This document shows positions 46,963 to 57,900 of a stretch of 64,000 nt of DNA, one piece after another. Source of the stretch: Vandiemenella viatica (taxonomy: Eukaryota; Arthropoda; Insecta; Orthoptera; Morabidae). The position numbers were made by a program, and so were the translations under genes. The stretch's first letter is position 1. Every line of letters begins with the position of its first letter. The stretch lies in NCBI GenBank assembly GCA_031002005.1, contig CM061921.1:128696036-128760035 (forward strand), written 5' to 3'. The notes under the pieces are model-generated. The model was given only the letters and a program-made list of their open reading frames with translations, was not told the DNA's origin and did no database searches.

Positions 46963-47050
46963 GGCGCCGACTCAGCTCGACGACAGCGCTCGCGGCGATG
47001 AACTGTTCACACGTCAGCCACGTACAAATCAATCGATTATCACTCGATAA

Positions 47051-50000
47051 ACACTCAACGTTTCGAAAAAGCTTTACGTCCTTTCGCGCACAGGTCTTAG
47101 AACCCTTTCTTAAAGTTTCGTTTTTCCCCAAGTATTGCAATCAAAAGCAAGAGCGACCCGACTGGCGAAGACGCGGTGGCACTTGTGAATGGTAATTGTT
47201 CTCCGCGTGTGTGTAAACTTCTATTGTTATAATTTAAAATAGCTTTCTCCTTGGAAAGAAGGTCCCTCCCCTATGCGTCTATGATAATGAATGTCTACTC
47301 CCGTGTTTATTACATGAAATTAGTGATTAACTAGTTGGTTACCTATGCATAATTCTAAATTAACCTTTCCCTGAGTGTGTATAACTTCCTTTCCGATTTA
47401 TGTGATCTACTTCTATCTGCTTCTGTAGTTTATTAGCTCGCGTCTGAAAATTTCCTTCTAAGTATTCTTTTAGTGATCTCTAAATGTATAAATATCTGGT
47501 GGGACTAGCGTAGGAATACCTTCAACTGAATTTCTACCGTGATTAAAGCAGACTTTCTCTATCTAGGTGATTACTACGCTCGTTAAAGATGAAATGTGGT
47601 AAACTGTACAACAGCGTCCGAGACTAAAACATAGGATTGCATCATCCTCCCATGCATCGTAAATTGAATTCACATTTGATAAATAATTGAAATATTTTTT
47701 TCTTCACGTTATTATTGTCACTCCGTTGTAAATGTCTTGTAACATAGTCTAAAATTACCCTGTCTTTGGCAAGTACTCCCAATTAAACTATTATATGATC
47801 TGACTATATTCCACATCTATTAAATGAACTAATTATGTGACCTAATATATTTTTTTATCCCTAATTCTAAGTCATCCGGTCCTATGTCCGTACAAGTTGT
47901 TTAGCTATACCTATATTTAACATTTCCTCATTACTATTACATTGTATTATAATGATAACATTAAAATTATATTATTTGTTTACTGTGGTTGTGCAGCAGG
48001 TAATAATTATTGTTTGTGCCTGCAAACCTGCCGTCACACGGGTGGCCCGGTGGTCAAAGACACTCAGCCCACTTTCAGGAAGACCAGCGTGGCAATGTGC
48101 ACCTAATAAGGGGACAGACCCTCGTCACATGTCGCCCAATAGAAGCCCCCAACAGAGACCCATTTCTCAGAGCGGGATATTTATGTGGCTCCAACACTCA
48201 CAACAGTCGTGAAAATTTAAAGTTTGCTCGTATTTATGGAGACAGACTGTAGCGAGACACGGCGTATTGGCATTTTCACCCCAACAGCGTCCACTACCCC
48301 GGCGAACAATATACAAACCAGGGAAATGCCGATAAAATGAAAATCCTTGAAACTTATATTCGCAGCCAATGAGGAGTAGTCTGAATGAAGAGAGGTCGTG
48401 TGTGTGTGTGGACACTGTGACCCTTCAATACCAAATTAGTTGCTATTTTATTTATAACATATTTTCCATGTCTGGTCGTATCCGGAGATGGCAGAGCCGG
48501 AGATGAGACTGGATTGGCAGAACGGACGTACAGAGGTCTCCCGAGCTGCGGAGACGAGTGGCGATGATGGCAACGGGGACTCGACCGATAGATCTCGAGG
48601 CGAGCTGGTAGCCGGCAAGAGGCGACCCGTACAAAGTCATAAGTGTTTGTGTCCACAGGGTCAATTGTGACTTGAGGTGGTTTATGTGAAGACAGGGGTG
48701 CTGGCGTGTCTTTTCCTGTGCTGACTCACGGTAAACACCTACGTTATGAAAGTGCACTAAAATTCAAAGGTGCTCTCTCACCCACATAACGACCTTGGCG
48801 AGGAAACCGCAGATAATAGTCTCAGCCTGCCGAACTGTAATGAGTTTTAGCAGGGGCAATAAATTCAAATAACTTCTTGTTTATAAAAAAATTAATGAAG
48901 TGCTTTAGTCTTTTTGATTAGTCAATTTGTTTATATGTAGTAAATATTTGAGTGCTGACAGAAATGATATGTTCACTACATGTGTAAATTTTAATGCCTG
49001 AATAAATGTCCAGGTTATAGAAGTTTTATTGATGAATCATGATGTCATGCATTTCAATTGATTATGAACCCTTTCTCAATTGAAAAAACTTTACTATAAT
49101 TTTACTTGAGATTCAAAATTAAATTCTTATGTTTCATAAATTAATAGGGCACCCAGCCCCGCACGTTACAATATTTAACATTATTCTCTAAACTTTGCAT
49201 GAGGAGAACCGTTAATTAAACTTTAGTAATAATTTACAACTGAATAATTTTATAATTGCTTGCTTTCCAAGGTATTACATTAAAATAATTTTTAAATTGG
49301 CCTTCTATTGATGTCGACCGAGTTCCACCGGTCGTTCACTATCAATTTCTTTAAGGACTTATCTACAGGGTATCGTAAAACCTGATTCTGACTTGAGCAG
49401 TCTACAGCCATTCTAAGACCCATACAGACGTGAACCAACTGCTTCTGTTCGTCTGCTAACAACTTTTAAATTCTACCTTCCCGCCGGCTTCATCGCCGCT
49501 TTCTCGGGATATCTATTCGCATAGTGTCATTTCATTCAACACTAGAACACACTACTTCCAGACATCTCTGTGTCACGTACATATAACAACAACCGTGGAT
49601 TACACAGTTCACCACGTTTATCAACAGTGTGCCACCGCTTATGTAATTTACTATTGATTCATATTATACACTATCCATTACCTAACAAATGTTATCATAA
49701 CAAATATGTGGCCTTCCTCACCACACGTGTGACCTCAACGCCACACCGAAACACTTTAATCATTATATTCTCTAGATATGTAACCTTCCCCGCTACGCAC
49801 AAAACACTTTAAATCATGGTCTGACCATGTCCTAACTCAGCCGCATGCCTGAGATATCTCTTAGTCACTGATGAAATAGCACTTGAAGCGCAAACCGTAT
49901 GTACTCGGATAGACTTAAAGTTTCTGTCCTTATCTAAAATTACTTGGATTGTGGGATGATGTGTTGATGATGAAATTTTTAGATGGTGTACTGCCTGTGA

Positions 50001-50140
50001 TGCCTCTTGTTGCTCCAGTTGGCACATTATTGTTCTTCGTTATTATCCTTCTTTGAATAACGGTCCTCTTCATGTCCTGCCTTCTATCGTTGTTCTAATT
50101 GTTGTTCTGCCTTTGAAAAGTAATGTATTAGCCTCCGACA
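47051..50140. other. 3 kb with no recognisable gene
   Basis: Mostly AT-rich, with a GC-richer island at 48020-48760 that has overlapping open frames on the minus strand (Pro/Ser/Thr-rich, no motif) and a short (gt)n at 48398-48409. On the minus strand tgtaacgtgcggggctgggt (about 49173 downwards) looks like an LTR-type start, which would suit the Gypsy relic's orientation, but I find no second copy. Function not assignable. Confidence 0.4.
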
Positions 50141-50269
50141 CCAGTATAAAATGAGTATGGAAGGCTGGCAATGGTTACTTTTCTACAGCTTAAATACGGA
50201 CTCTTTCACTGACTACAAGTAAGTCCAGAAGATCTATCAACGTGCACTAGTAATAGCACAAACTATCTC

Positions 50270-50625
50270 AATTCTAATTCCAGTTTATGAGATGCAAGAC
50301 TCCACACCTGACACCAAAATCTTTATGTCCCATACTGGAGTGCCTCAGAAAACTGTAAAGCTCCTCAGGGAGTTTTGGGATTCATGTCGCAGTGGGCATT
50401 TTTTGTTAGAGTTACGCCTGCGTCTCAACGAGCGAGTGGCTACTCATCGGGAAACAGAGGAGATAGGATAGATAAACTGATTGAAACACTGGATATAAAG
50501 AAAAACCCTGCACAGCAGGAAGTTTTAATCAGCGACCATAAGATGTTACATGGTCTAGGGATTCAAAGTCCTGCACTCCCTTTAAAAATAGACATAGATG
50601 ATTTGGTAGAATGACAAGTTCGAAG
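50270..50625 (+). pseudogene. unidentified protein relic, possible Polinton-type ORF
   Basis: Frame reads MQDSTPDTKIFMSHTGVPQK, LLREFWDSCRSGHF, LELRLRLNERVATHRETEEI, then shifts to a second frame (KNPAQQEVLISDHKML). About 110 codons with a charged, helical character. I do not recognise the family. Its position 0.4 kb upstream of the segment at 51015 and 2 kb from a homologue of the PolB-linked protein suggests a viral-type element relic. Confidence 0.35.
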
Positions 50626-51014
50626 GTGTTACTCAACTTTTAAGTATAGAGAGGTAATGGCCTCTACCTCAGGAATTACCTATAGCTCCCCAACTATGGG
50701 TAGACGATCGTGTACAGCTGAAGATCGGAGATGCCACTGGTTAGTTCCTACAGTCGGTTAGTGGGTCTTGACCCACTTGATAAAGGGTAGTTGGGCAGTT
50801 TCGTTTGCTAATATCACCTGGGTGTCCTCGCAAGCGTATGCAATGTCATTCACTTTCCCTCGGTGTTACTCCACGTTCGGGCAGCGCTGGACTATGCTTT
50901 CCATGTGGTTGCTTCGTTGTGCGTCAGAATTAAGGTGGAAGCAATTAACCATCATCGTGACTATTGCGGATATGGAATTGAAACTGTTGCGTCTCTGTAA
51001 TAATATTGCAGATA

Positions 51015-51330
51015 TTACACAACTAAACCTCTCGCTGTAATTGACTGTTCACAGAAAAATGAAACAGTTAAGACTGGACCTATAGATATTCGCTTGGAGT
51101 GTGATAACAGTGAGACTTTGCCTCCCTACACGTCTGCATACTGCCTAATCCTACACGATGGCACTGTGGAATACATACCTCTAACAAGTGTTGTGCGCAA
51201 AGCTGATATAAAACAAGATAGTACCCATCATTGCCACTCATTATCATGCCGATCATCTTCCTGGACGCCCAGGAATCCAAGACTAGGGATGGCATATTTA
51301 TTTTCAATGACGTTGCTGTGTGTATAATAT
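51015..51330 (+). pseudogene. C-terminal part of a virus-like structural-type protein (relic)
   Basis: The frame reads KPLAVIDCSQKNETVKTGPI, DIRLECDNSETLPPYTSAYC, LILHDGTVEYIPLTSVVRKA. The alternation of short beta-like segments and the ID-S-QNE--K-GPVDIR---E / TAYCLI-HD---EY-PL arrangement resembles a conserved C-terminus I associate with uncharacterised proteins of arthropod Polinton-like elements. That is from memory. The upstream part is frameshifted. Capsid function is a guess. Confidence 0.4.
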
Positions 51331-51842
51331 GATCACACAAAATTAATGCTACATATTGCATTTCTGTATCCTCACCATCACGTGTAGATAATGAACCAAC
51401 AGTCAGATGGCTGGCAAATAATTACAATGGAATACCTTGGAATACTGATGTGTAAACTTTAGTAAACTATTTACTATTCCACATGCAATCATCAATGAAG
51501 ATGAATCCATTTACGTTAAAGGACGGGTGAAGGATCGGTGGTTCCAGAAGATTATCCACAAGTAAGTCTCCTACAATATAAATGATTTAGGATGTCCGCC
51601 ACTACAAGAACTCATGAAAAATAATTTGACTAAACTTTGTAAAGGATATTTATTTTGTAATGCATTATGCGCTGCTGAAGTTGTTTTTTTTTTTTTTTTC
51701 AATTTCCCAATGGTGGGTGAAATAAAGTGAAATGAAATCAAATAAATTGTGTTGTTTATTTAAATGTTTCACATACAAGTAGTCTTATTAACGTATATCA
51801 CATATGAATATCAATTAGTTTTATCACTTGGCTAAAAAGGTC
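51331..51842. other. degenerate sequence, no firm gene
   Basis: Short frames such as YVKGRVKDRWFQKIIHK ending at a gtaagt-like donor (51559) could be further pieces of the relic to the left, but no family is recognised. A poly-T of 17 nt lies at about 51684. Confidence 0.35.
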
Positions 51843-51864
51843 CATATATATATATATATATATA
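51843..51864. repeat. (TA)n microsatellite
   Basis: About eleven TA units. Confidence 0.9.
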
Positions 51865-51999
51865 CCGAGGCTCAAAATTTTTAATCACAATATTATTAAC
51901 TTCATTAGATGTTAGTAAATTTTTATACGCAATGAGTTCAAGTCTTAATAGCGTGTAGTCCAACTTGAGCCACACACACATTATTAATATGAATATCAA

Positions 52000-52454
52000 T
52001 CAATTTTGCACTGCAGCCATACAATAGTCACGCATCATTTTATTAGTTAAGATATCCAAAAACTCCTTGTAATATCTTGTAACCAGGTAGCCCCACTTCT
52101 TCTTGACGGTCATGGCGCTGGTGACTGCCGGCTGCGTGTCGATGAGGTTCCTCCAAGTCTAATCGCCGACTAAGATGCTTCTAGCAGGATCAGCATTAGG
52201 ATAAAAACATATTGATTTTACCGCGGATACCAATCGGCAGGAGACAGTGTGCTTGCCGAGTAGAACGTTGTCGGTTCCGGTGTTTATAAATCGGACACTA
52301 CTTTTCCAATACCTCGATAAGGACGTTCAATTATTTATATGTTAGTACAACTTTATTGTGTCCAACGTTTTCTAGAACCACAACAGGATCAAACTTTTGA
52401 GTCACCTGCGTTAAGCTGATAAATCGACAAGAACAACAGTAACTGACGAGGCAT
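52000..52454 (-). pseudogene. second, decayed copy of the uncharacterised 190-residue protein
   Basis: Minus-strand fragments align in order with the 28457 protein. MPRQLLLFLSIYQLNAGDSK matches MASEVLLFSTCYKLNSSDTK, and KFDPVVVLENVGHNKVVLT matches EFNPVVALEKVGYNKLTLT. LLGKHTVSCRLVSAVKSICF matches SLGNHTISSRAVAGAKTIWF, and QPAVTSAM...WGYLVTRYYKEFLD matches LPAVTSAI...WSYQVTKYYNEFVN. Two stops and frameshifts are present. An initiator-like TCAGT (A at 52465) lies 11 nt before the ATG. The residues kept by both copies mark the family's constrained positions. Confidence 0.75.
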
Positions 52455-52639
52455 GGCTGCACACTGACGCCGGGTCTATCGGGAGGATTGGTGGAGCGCA
52501 GTAAGCCGGTCTGGAAACTCAGGTGGCTAATTAGCATAAACGGTGCCCTGGACGGCATATGCCGGAAGTTATTATGTGACTTGAATACATAATGACGTTA
52601 CACATGTGCACGAAGACCGTTTGAGGGAATAAATAATGA

Positions 52640-52945
52640 CCTTAAACGCGGCAACTTCTTTGAGGTTGAGTTAGGTTAAGAGGCGGCGGGTGGCACAGAC
52701 CTTATTTGTATATGATTAATGGCCTTTTGACACGTTTTTGATAGCTTCACGATTTAAGATCTGGGCTCACATCGGCCTCTATAAAAAATACGTGGTACAG
52801 GCAGCGTCTTCTTTGAGGTCTGAGTTAGGTTAGTGTTGCGATGTGGGTGGTCCTGATAATTAATGGCTTTTCTGTCAGGTTATGACAATATTAATGGCTA
52901 ATTACTCTTTTAGACTGCTTGATGATTTTCGATTGGCTCGGGCCG
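52640..52945. repeat. two diverged modules with ttctttgag, gagttaggtta and g(c/t)gggtgg
   Basis: At 52656-52700 and 52806-52852, cttctttgaggt leads to gagttaggtta, then a gcg(g/a)-gggtgg box and a (t)attaatggc(c/t)tt end. The spacing and words resemble the 50-bp direct repeats at 631-770, so one dispersed family is likely. No coding potential. Confidence 0.45.
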
Positions 52946-53519
52946 CCGTCTGGACACTACTGAGGTAAATAAATTGATGAATTTGTTTCAAAACAAATCT
53001 GTAATGCTGCAAAACCAAAAAAAAAAAAGTTTATCGTTGGTGAGATTGAAACAGGAACAGCCACACAAAAATGCAGTGCCTTAACCCACACGGCTAAACC
53101 GACACTGAAAACTAATAATCATTTCTACAGGTATAGATCATTAACACACAATTTATTACACTTTTCAACCCCCCATTTTTCTTACCCGGAGGCCCACCAG
53201 GCAGAACTGCTTTAGGACGAGAAACCTTAGGTGGCGTTTCCAAGACCTGTCCTAGTAAGATTCACAGTAAGCGCCGTCCAACCTGTTATTCCGCTTAGTT
53301 CTCCAACTTTTTTTTTTTTAATTTATTTCAGTTCGTCTTCGTATAAATGTAGAGCCATTGTTTTTCGATCAATCGTATTTGGAAATGAAAAATTAATTCA
53401 AAAAGGATATAAATTTTTAAAATTTTATTTTAATTTTGGTTTTTACATGATGCGAAAAATGTTTAAACATTTGCGATGAAGAATTGATGTGAACTTACTG
53501 GCGGCTTCCTGTACATAAA
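52946..53519. other. no recognisable gene
   Basis: Contains a 12-nt A run at about 53017 and AT-rich DNA. Nothing conserved is seen. Confidence 0.45.
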
Positions 53520-53529
53520 AATATACAAG

Positions 53530-53680
53530 ATTATAAACAACTCGGACATGGCCATTCAGATTTGGTTTCACATTCAGTGTGCGGCAGCAGATAATCACAG
53601 TGGCAATGGAATTTTCCCTCGGCTGTGTCAATTACTTCCGCGATCTCTTTCCGTCTTCATCGTACCATTTTTCACTGAAA
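53530..53680 (-). other. Cys-rich exon-like segment, uncertain
   Basis: On the minus strand an acceptor-like tttttttcag (about 53678) precedes an open frame containing FHCHCDYLLPHTECETKSEW and CPSCL before a stop, giving six Cys in 25 residues. Another frame from the same acceptor reads EKWYDEDGKRSRK and stops. Either could be a terminal exon. The family is not recognised and no partner exon is seen. Confidence 0.25.
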
Positions 53681-53858
53681 AAAAAACAAAAAACATGTTA
53701 ACTGAAATTAAGTTCTACTTATATTTGTGGGTGTGATAGAATATTTATTTTACATTTATACCTGTTGATATATACGAGGATACTGCAAATAACAAAACAT
53801 GCTATTCAACGAATACAAAGGAGGTGTTTTGGGTACTGTGTCAATTACCTCAGTTAAA

Positions 53859-54969
53859 CAGGGCGTTTCAAAATGAATATCGGGGTTTTGAAGCTTCGCA
53901 GAATTTTTATTATTTGACAATTATAAATGATACATCAAAGAAACGAAAGCAAATCTGTTTTTTTTACCTACAAGTGTTCAATGCGACAACCGTTCGTCAC
54001 ACAGCACTGATAGGAGAGTTGATCACAATGTCTGGAGTAGCTTCAATCCTGCAGGTCAGCTGGTATTGGAGTGCATACATATGATCCCTTATGAACCCCA
54101 AAAGATAAAATAACATGGCGTCAGATTGGATGAAACAAGCCCTGTCGTCGGTCCATGGGGAACAATCAAACGGCTGGATAGAACGCATGGTTAACCAATA
54201 GCGTACTGAATGCCAGTGACAGATGCTTCGCCGAAAAAGAAAGGCTTACAAACTTTCCGTCAAGATATAGCACCAAAAAAAAAAAAATCAATTTTGGGGA
54301 GTATCGTTGCAACTGTACCACCTCGTGGGGATTTTCTGACCCTCAGATATGGACATGATGAGTATTCACATTTTCACTAAGTTGAAATGACGATTTATCT
54401 CTGAAATTGACATGATCAATCTTCATCCTCAATGCAGCAAGATTACATTTGCGAAGTTGCCACGTAAACGGTCCACTGTAGGCTGTAGAGCTTGCAACAG
54501 CTGTAAACGATAAGGAGGTAGATGTAATTGTTTTCTTAAAACTCTACACACAAAAGTCAGTGGAATTAATAATTCACGTGTAGCTTTCCTAACAAATTTC
54601 TCGGGGCTGCGCGCAAAAGAATTTGTTACTCGCTCTTCAGTCAGGATTGGTCGTCCCATACTCTTCCCTTTACAATGACTGATGATAGATACTATCTACG
54701 GATGTTATTATCATTTGGAGGATGGCAATGGAACTTTATACGGAACACTCATTGAACTGTAACTACAGATTCACACCTTGCAAGCAGTGCTACACAAAAA
54801 GCTTTCTGGTGAGCATTCGTTATCTTTACAGCTTGCACTTTCGAGCGGAAGAAAGAGGAAACAATGAATGCACATGCGTAGGACGAAACTATTTGATTTG
54901 CTCGTACATTTTATATATCATTTATAATTGCAACTCAAATAAGCCTCAAAACCTAACACTCTGATCCTG
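53859..54969 (-). mobile_element. Tc1/mariner-superfamily transposon with decayed transposase
   Basis: The transposase starts at 54659 (minus): MGRPILTEERVTNSFARSPE, then ATRELLIPLTFVCRVLRKQL and PPYRLQLLQALQP. This is the GRP.../RVLRKRL-L-PYRLQ N-terminal helix-turn-helix region often labelled DUF4817. Downstream come SENVNTHHVHI and GSENPHEVVQ (catalytic region with the DE block degraded), then FFFGEASVTGIQY and SNLTPCYFIFWG. The ends pair: the left begins CAGGGCGTTTCAAAATG, and both ends carry gttttga(a/g)gc(t)t and attataaatgata(c/t)at, giving TIRs of about 100 bp. Stops and an internal deletion make it inactive. Confidence 0.8.
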
Positions 54970-55098
54970 CATAATATAAGATAGCGGAATGTAATTAGTC
55001 TAAAATATTGATTAATCGCTAAGCGGTAAAACAAGATTCCAACGTTTAGAAATATCACAAATTTATCAATCAGTAATTATTAACAAGTGGGCGGGAAC
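54970..55098. other. spacer and hAT target site
   Basis: AT-rich spacer; the last eight bases GCGGGAAC (55091..55098) form the left target duplication of the next element. Confidence 0.6.
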
Positions 55099-55221
55099 AA
55101 GGGTTGCCACCCTTTTTCATTGAAAATAAAGTACATTGGTTATTAAAGGTAAGGAAAAAAAAGTATATAGTAGCAAAATAATATACAATTTATTTTTGTA
55201 ATCGTAGGTTCCGCGTCCAGA

Positions 55222-55572
55222 GTCAGTTGATTCTTGGCTGTCCGGGGTTCTTGATATCGACATTTCGACCGTCATTCTGGGGTCTTCTTCTAGGGCAGAA
55301 CTGCGTCTTCGATCAGTGAGTGATCTTGTGTTATAGCCGAGGCCCGTGTCCGTCCAGAGGGTTCGATTTGCCCGGCCAATCAAAGGTTCGCGCCGTCACG
55401 TGTTTTGTTAGCCTGGTGGGACGCGGTGCGGTCTGGTGGGAGGTGACACGTGACATGCTCTGTCTGCACCAGCGAGAGCCAGGCGTCGTGTAATTTAAGC
55501 CCTTTGTCTTCGTTGATATTGTTTGGGCGTTTAGTAATTTCTAACTCCTCCTTTACCCTCCTTGTGCGAGGA
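55222..55572 (-). mobile_element. Penelope-like element 3' end, left arm of inverted pair
   Basis: On the minus strand RRVKEELEITKRPNNINEDK and GLKLHDAW resemble the C-terminal tail after the GIY-YIG endonuclease of Penelope-like elements (KE-LEI---P-NIN---GL-L---W). Then come the tract cccgcc-like/GC-rich leader, LEEDPRMTVEMSISRTPDSQ and ggacagccaagaatc. The gaccccagaatga(c)ggtcgaaa stem region is a degenerate hammerhead-like motif. Confidence 0.6.
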
Positions 55573-55584
55573 TAAATGGTGGCC

Positions 55585-55936
55585 AAGGAGGGTAAAGGAG
55601 GCGTTAGAAATTGCTAAACGCCCAAACAATATTAACGAAGTCAACGGGCTTAAATTACACGACGCCTGGCTCTCGCTGGTGCGGACAGAGCATGTCACGT
55701 GTCACCTCCCACCAGACCGCACCACGCCCCACCAGGCCAACGAAACACGTGACGGCTCGGACCTTTGATTGGCCATGAAAATCGAACCCTCTGGACGGAC
55801 GCGTGCCGCGGCTATAAAACAAGACCACTCCTGACCGAACGCAGTTCTACACTGGAAGAAGACCCCAGAATGAGGGTCGAAACGTCGGTTTCAAGAAACA
55901 TGACGCGGCGCCACACGGACAGCCAAGAATCTACAG
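55585..55936 (+). mobile_element. Penelope-like element 3' end, right arm of inverted pair
   Basis: Mirror of the left arm: EALEIAKRPNNINEVNGLKL on the plus strand, then a ggctataaaac TATA-like word at about 55809, LEEDPRMRVETSVSR, and the hammerhead-like GACCCcagaatgaGGGTCGAAAC at about 55861-55883. The two arms meet head to head around 55577 in the palindromic cctcctttaccctcctt / aaggagggtaaaggagg. The right arm has the better stem pairing. Confidence 0.6.
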
Positions 55937-56169
55937 TTAATTTTTGTTTATTATTATATATAAAAACATATTTTTATTGCTTTTCGCAAGTTTTATCAAA
56001 TTATTATCTTTGCTAAACAACTGCACGGCATGTTTACAGTCTATATTTAAGTTAAAGTAAACAAGTAATTCATTTTTGATCAGATTTAGAGACGCTGTGT
56101 TTCTTTCGTCTCACCATTTGCAATTCATTACAGAAAAAAATTTATGAATACTGACGTGTAATTACTTTA

Positions 56170-56595
56170 TACAAGTTTGAAAAATTATTATCAGTCTTAT
56201 TAAATACTTGCTGCTATTTTTGCGCAGTAGATAATTCCGCAAAACATTCAGAACTATATATCTGATCATAAAGTTTGTTTAATAAAGCAATTTCTTCATA
56301 AAGATCATCCATATCAATATTAGGTTTTTGCAGTTTTAAATTTTCTATTATGTTAACAATATCAAATTCAGCATGCTCTTTAAATTTATATTTCCAAGTA
56401 TAAATAACCGGTTTGTGTCGTTAAAATCAAACCAATCACTTTGGTACTCTAAGGCTTTGCAAATAAATAATTTTAAAAAATTTCCAGCGTTACATATTCA
56501 TTATCTATTTGATTCTTTCCACTATCAAAATTTCGTTTTGTAGATGTACATGGAGTGCTTCGTTTATTGAAATTGTCCTTGTCCATGATTTACTA
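56170..56595 (-). pseudogene. hAT-type transposase relic
   Basis: On the minus strand MDKDNFNKRSTPCTSTKRNF starts at about 56587, and LQKPNIDMDDLYEEIALLNK with LYDQIYSSECFAELSTAQK lies at about 56310-56215. The segment resembles the mid part of insect hAT-like transposases (L---LYDE---LK). Heavily frameshifted; the BED finger and the DDE residues are not seen. Weak by itself, supported by the hAT ends and target duplication around it. Confidence 0.4.
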
Positions 56596-57229
56596 TAACA
56601 TAAATCTATAAAACCGATAAATCGTATTCTTATTTCTCTCAAACCGCGTTACACCAAACAAACAAACAAACAAAACATTTTGGCACGACAATGACATTGA
56701 TAATGTTGAAATTTGAGGTTAGGTTGCGTTCAAAAATCATCAAAAATGAGCTAGAGCTATGAAGTGGCGCTGGGGACCTATCGTTTAGGCAAGAATAGAT
56801 AACGTACCATTTTAAGCAAAACGTTTACGACCGAACTGTTTTAAATCCCATAGAAATCAAATCATGCGAAATAAAGTATTTTCGCGTACTTTATTGTTTT
56901 TATAATGGTTAGAGTACAATTACCAGAAATAATGTACAATACTTTATTATAAAGTACGGGTGGCCACCCTAGCTGGAACATAGAAACCCCTTTACATATT
57001 AGCACCTCTTTCAGCAAACGCTACGCCCACGTGCATGAAGGCGAACTTGCGAAGCCACCGGGATAGCAGCAAATCTGGTCTTCCGGGGTGGGGGTTGTGA
57101 GGTTGGGCTAATAGCGGCTCATGGAAAAAGTTAATTACCCATTAGTTTCAAAGGAAATCATCAAACACATTTGAAGTTTACAATATTAGCAAGGACAAAT
57201 CAAAAAGCTTGGAATAGTATATACAGTAA

Positions 57230-57773
57230 ATATTGCAACATGGAATGTCAAAGATCTTAGGACAAAATAATGGTTAATACAGCAAGAATTTTTTTTAAAA
57301 AAAAAGTATTAATATCGCAGTACTGACACAAACTAAGAAGTGGCCTAGAACAACTTTTCTGCTGAATTATACCCTGCTATGTATGGATGTCGTACAGCAG
57401 ACCAATACGAATGCCGAAGAGCAGTCATATAAAGGTACTGTAAGTGCAACAGTGTTGGTAGATTGAAAATGGAACTAAACAATGTCAACTTAAACATTTT
57501 ATGACAGACTAATGACAAAATTACCTCAAGGCCACTGTAATAGATGTCTATGGCCCTGAAGGACGAAAACTAGAACGTTCCAAAGGGTCTGTAATCAAAT
57601 AAAACTAGTAGAACTGATTCAAATTTGTTGAGGATGGAATGTAAGAGTAGGTAACAATCCTATTAGAGATGTCTTACGGATGTTTGGAGAGACAACAGTG
57701 AATATGAGCGGCATTTTAATGAATGACTCCATCACATATAATATCTAAAATTCACACACATACACACACACAT

Positions 57774-57821
<48 letters not shown>

Positions 57822-57900
57822 ACAAAGGATTTTGATCAATACTATATAATATCAAAAGTTTTCAGAGGATGCGATATCTTTAGCGATAATTTGGTAGTTG
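57230..57900 (+). pseudogene. LINE endonuclease relic (5' part of the 57-61 kb LINE)
   Basis: VNIATWNVKDLRTK (Asn motif), a KKWPRTTFLLNYTLL-like block, VIDVYGPEGRKLERS, NVRVGNNPIRDV (from GD-NVR-G) and FRGCDIFSDN (from the SDH end) occur in order in changing frames. A (CA)n-(TA)n tract at 57753-57819 interrupts it. This is the EN of the LINE whose RT follows. Confidence 0.65.
57753..57819. repeat. (CA)n-(TA)n compound microsatellite
   Basis: Runs of cacaca with tacaca breaks are followed by about 17 TA units. The open frame reading HTHTHTYIYIY is a product of this repeat. Confidence 0.95.

Larger units (their letters stand above)
41417..47050 (-). mobile_element. R1-clade-like non-LTR retrotransposon, near full length, minus strand
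   Basis: Order on the minus strand: GC-rich leader (above 46962), ORF1 with coiled coil and zinc knuckles (46962-45127), ORF2 with EN, RT and a C-terminal zinc region (about 45080-41860), 3' UTR, and an A-rich tail seen as the T-rich tract 41416-41466. It lies directly next to the Gypsy relic, probably inserted in it. R1 elements are known for 28S rDNA targeting, but no rDNA is present here. It may be a non-site-specific member or a related clade. Confidence 0.7.
55099..56971. mobile_element. hAT-like DNA transposon (1873 bp) with 8-bp target duplication
   Basis: Ends AAGGGTTGCCACCC and, inverted, TAGGGTGGCCACCC, followed on both sides by a TTTAT/AATAAAGTA region. It is flanked by GCGGGAAC (55091..55098) and GCTGGAAC (56972..56979), an 8-bp duplication with one mismatch, the hallmark length for hAT. 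An inverted Penelope pair occupies 55210-55940 and a transposase-like relic lies at 56170-56595. Confidence 0.7.

Noticed and set aside
48010..48757. Overlapping GC-richer open frames as a gag or host gene
   Set aside because: No motif, no splice pattern, and similar open lengths in several frames on both strands. I could not link it convincingly to the Gypsy relic.
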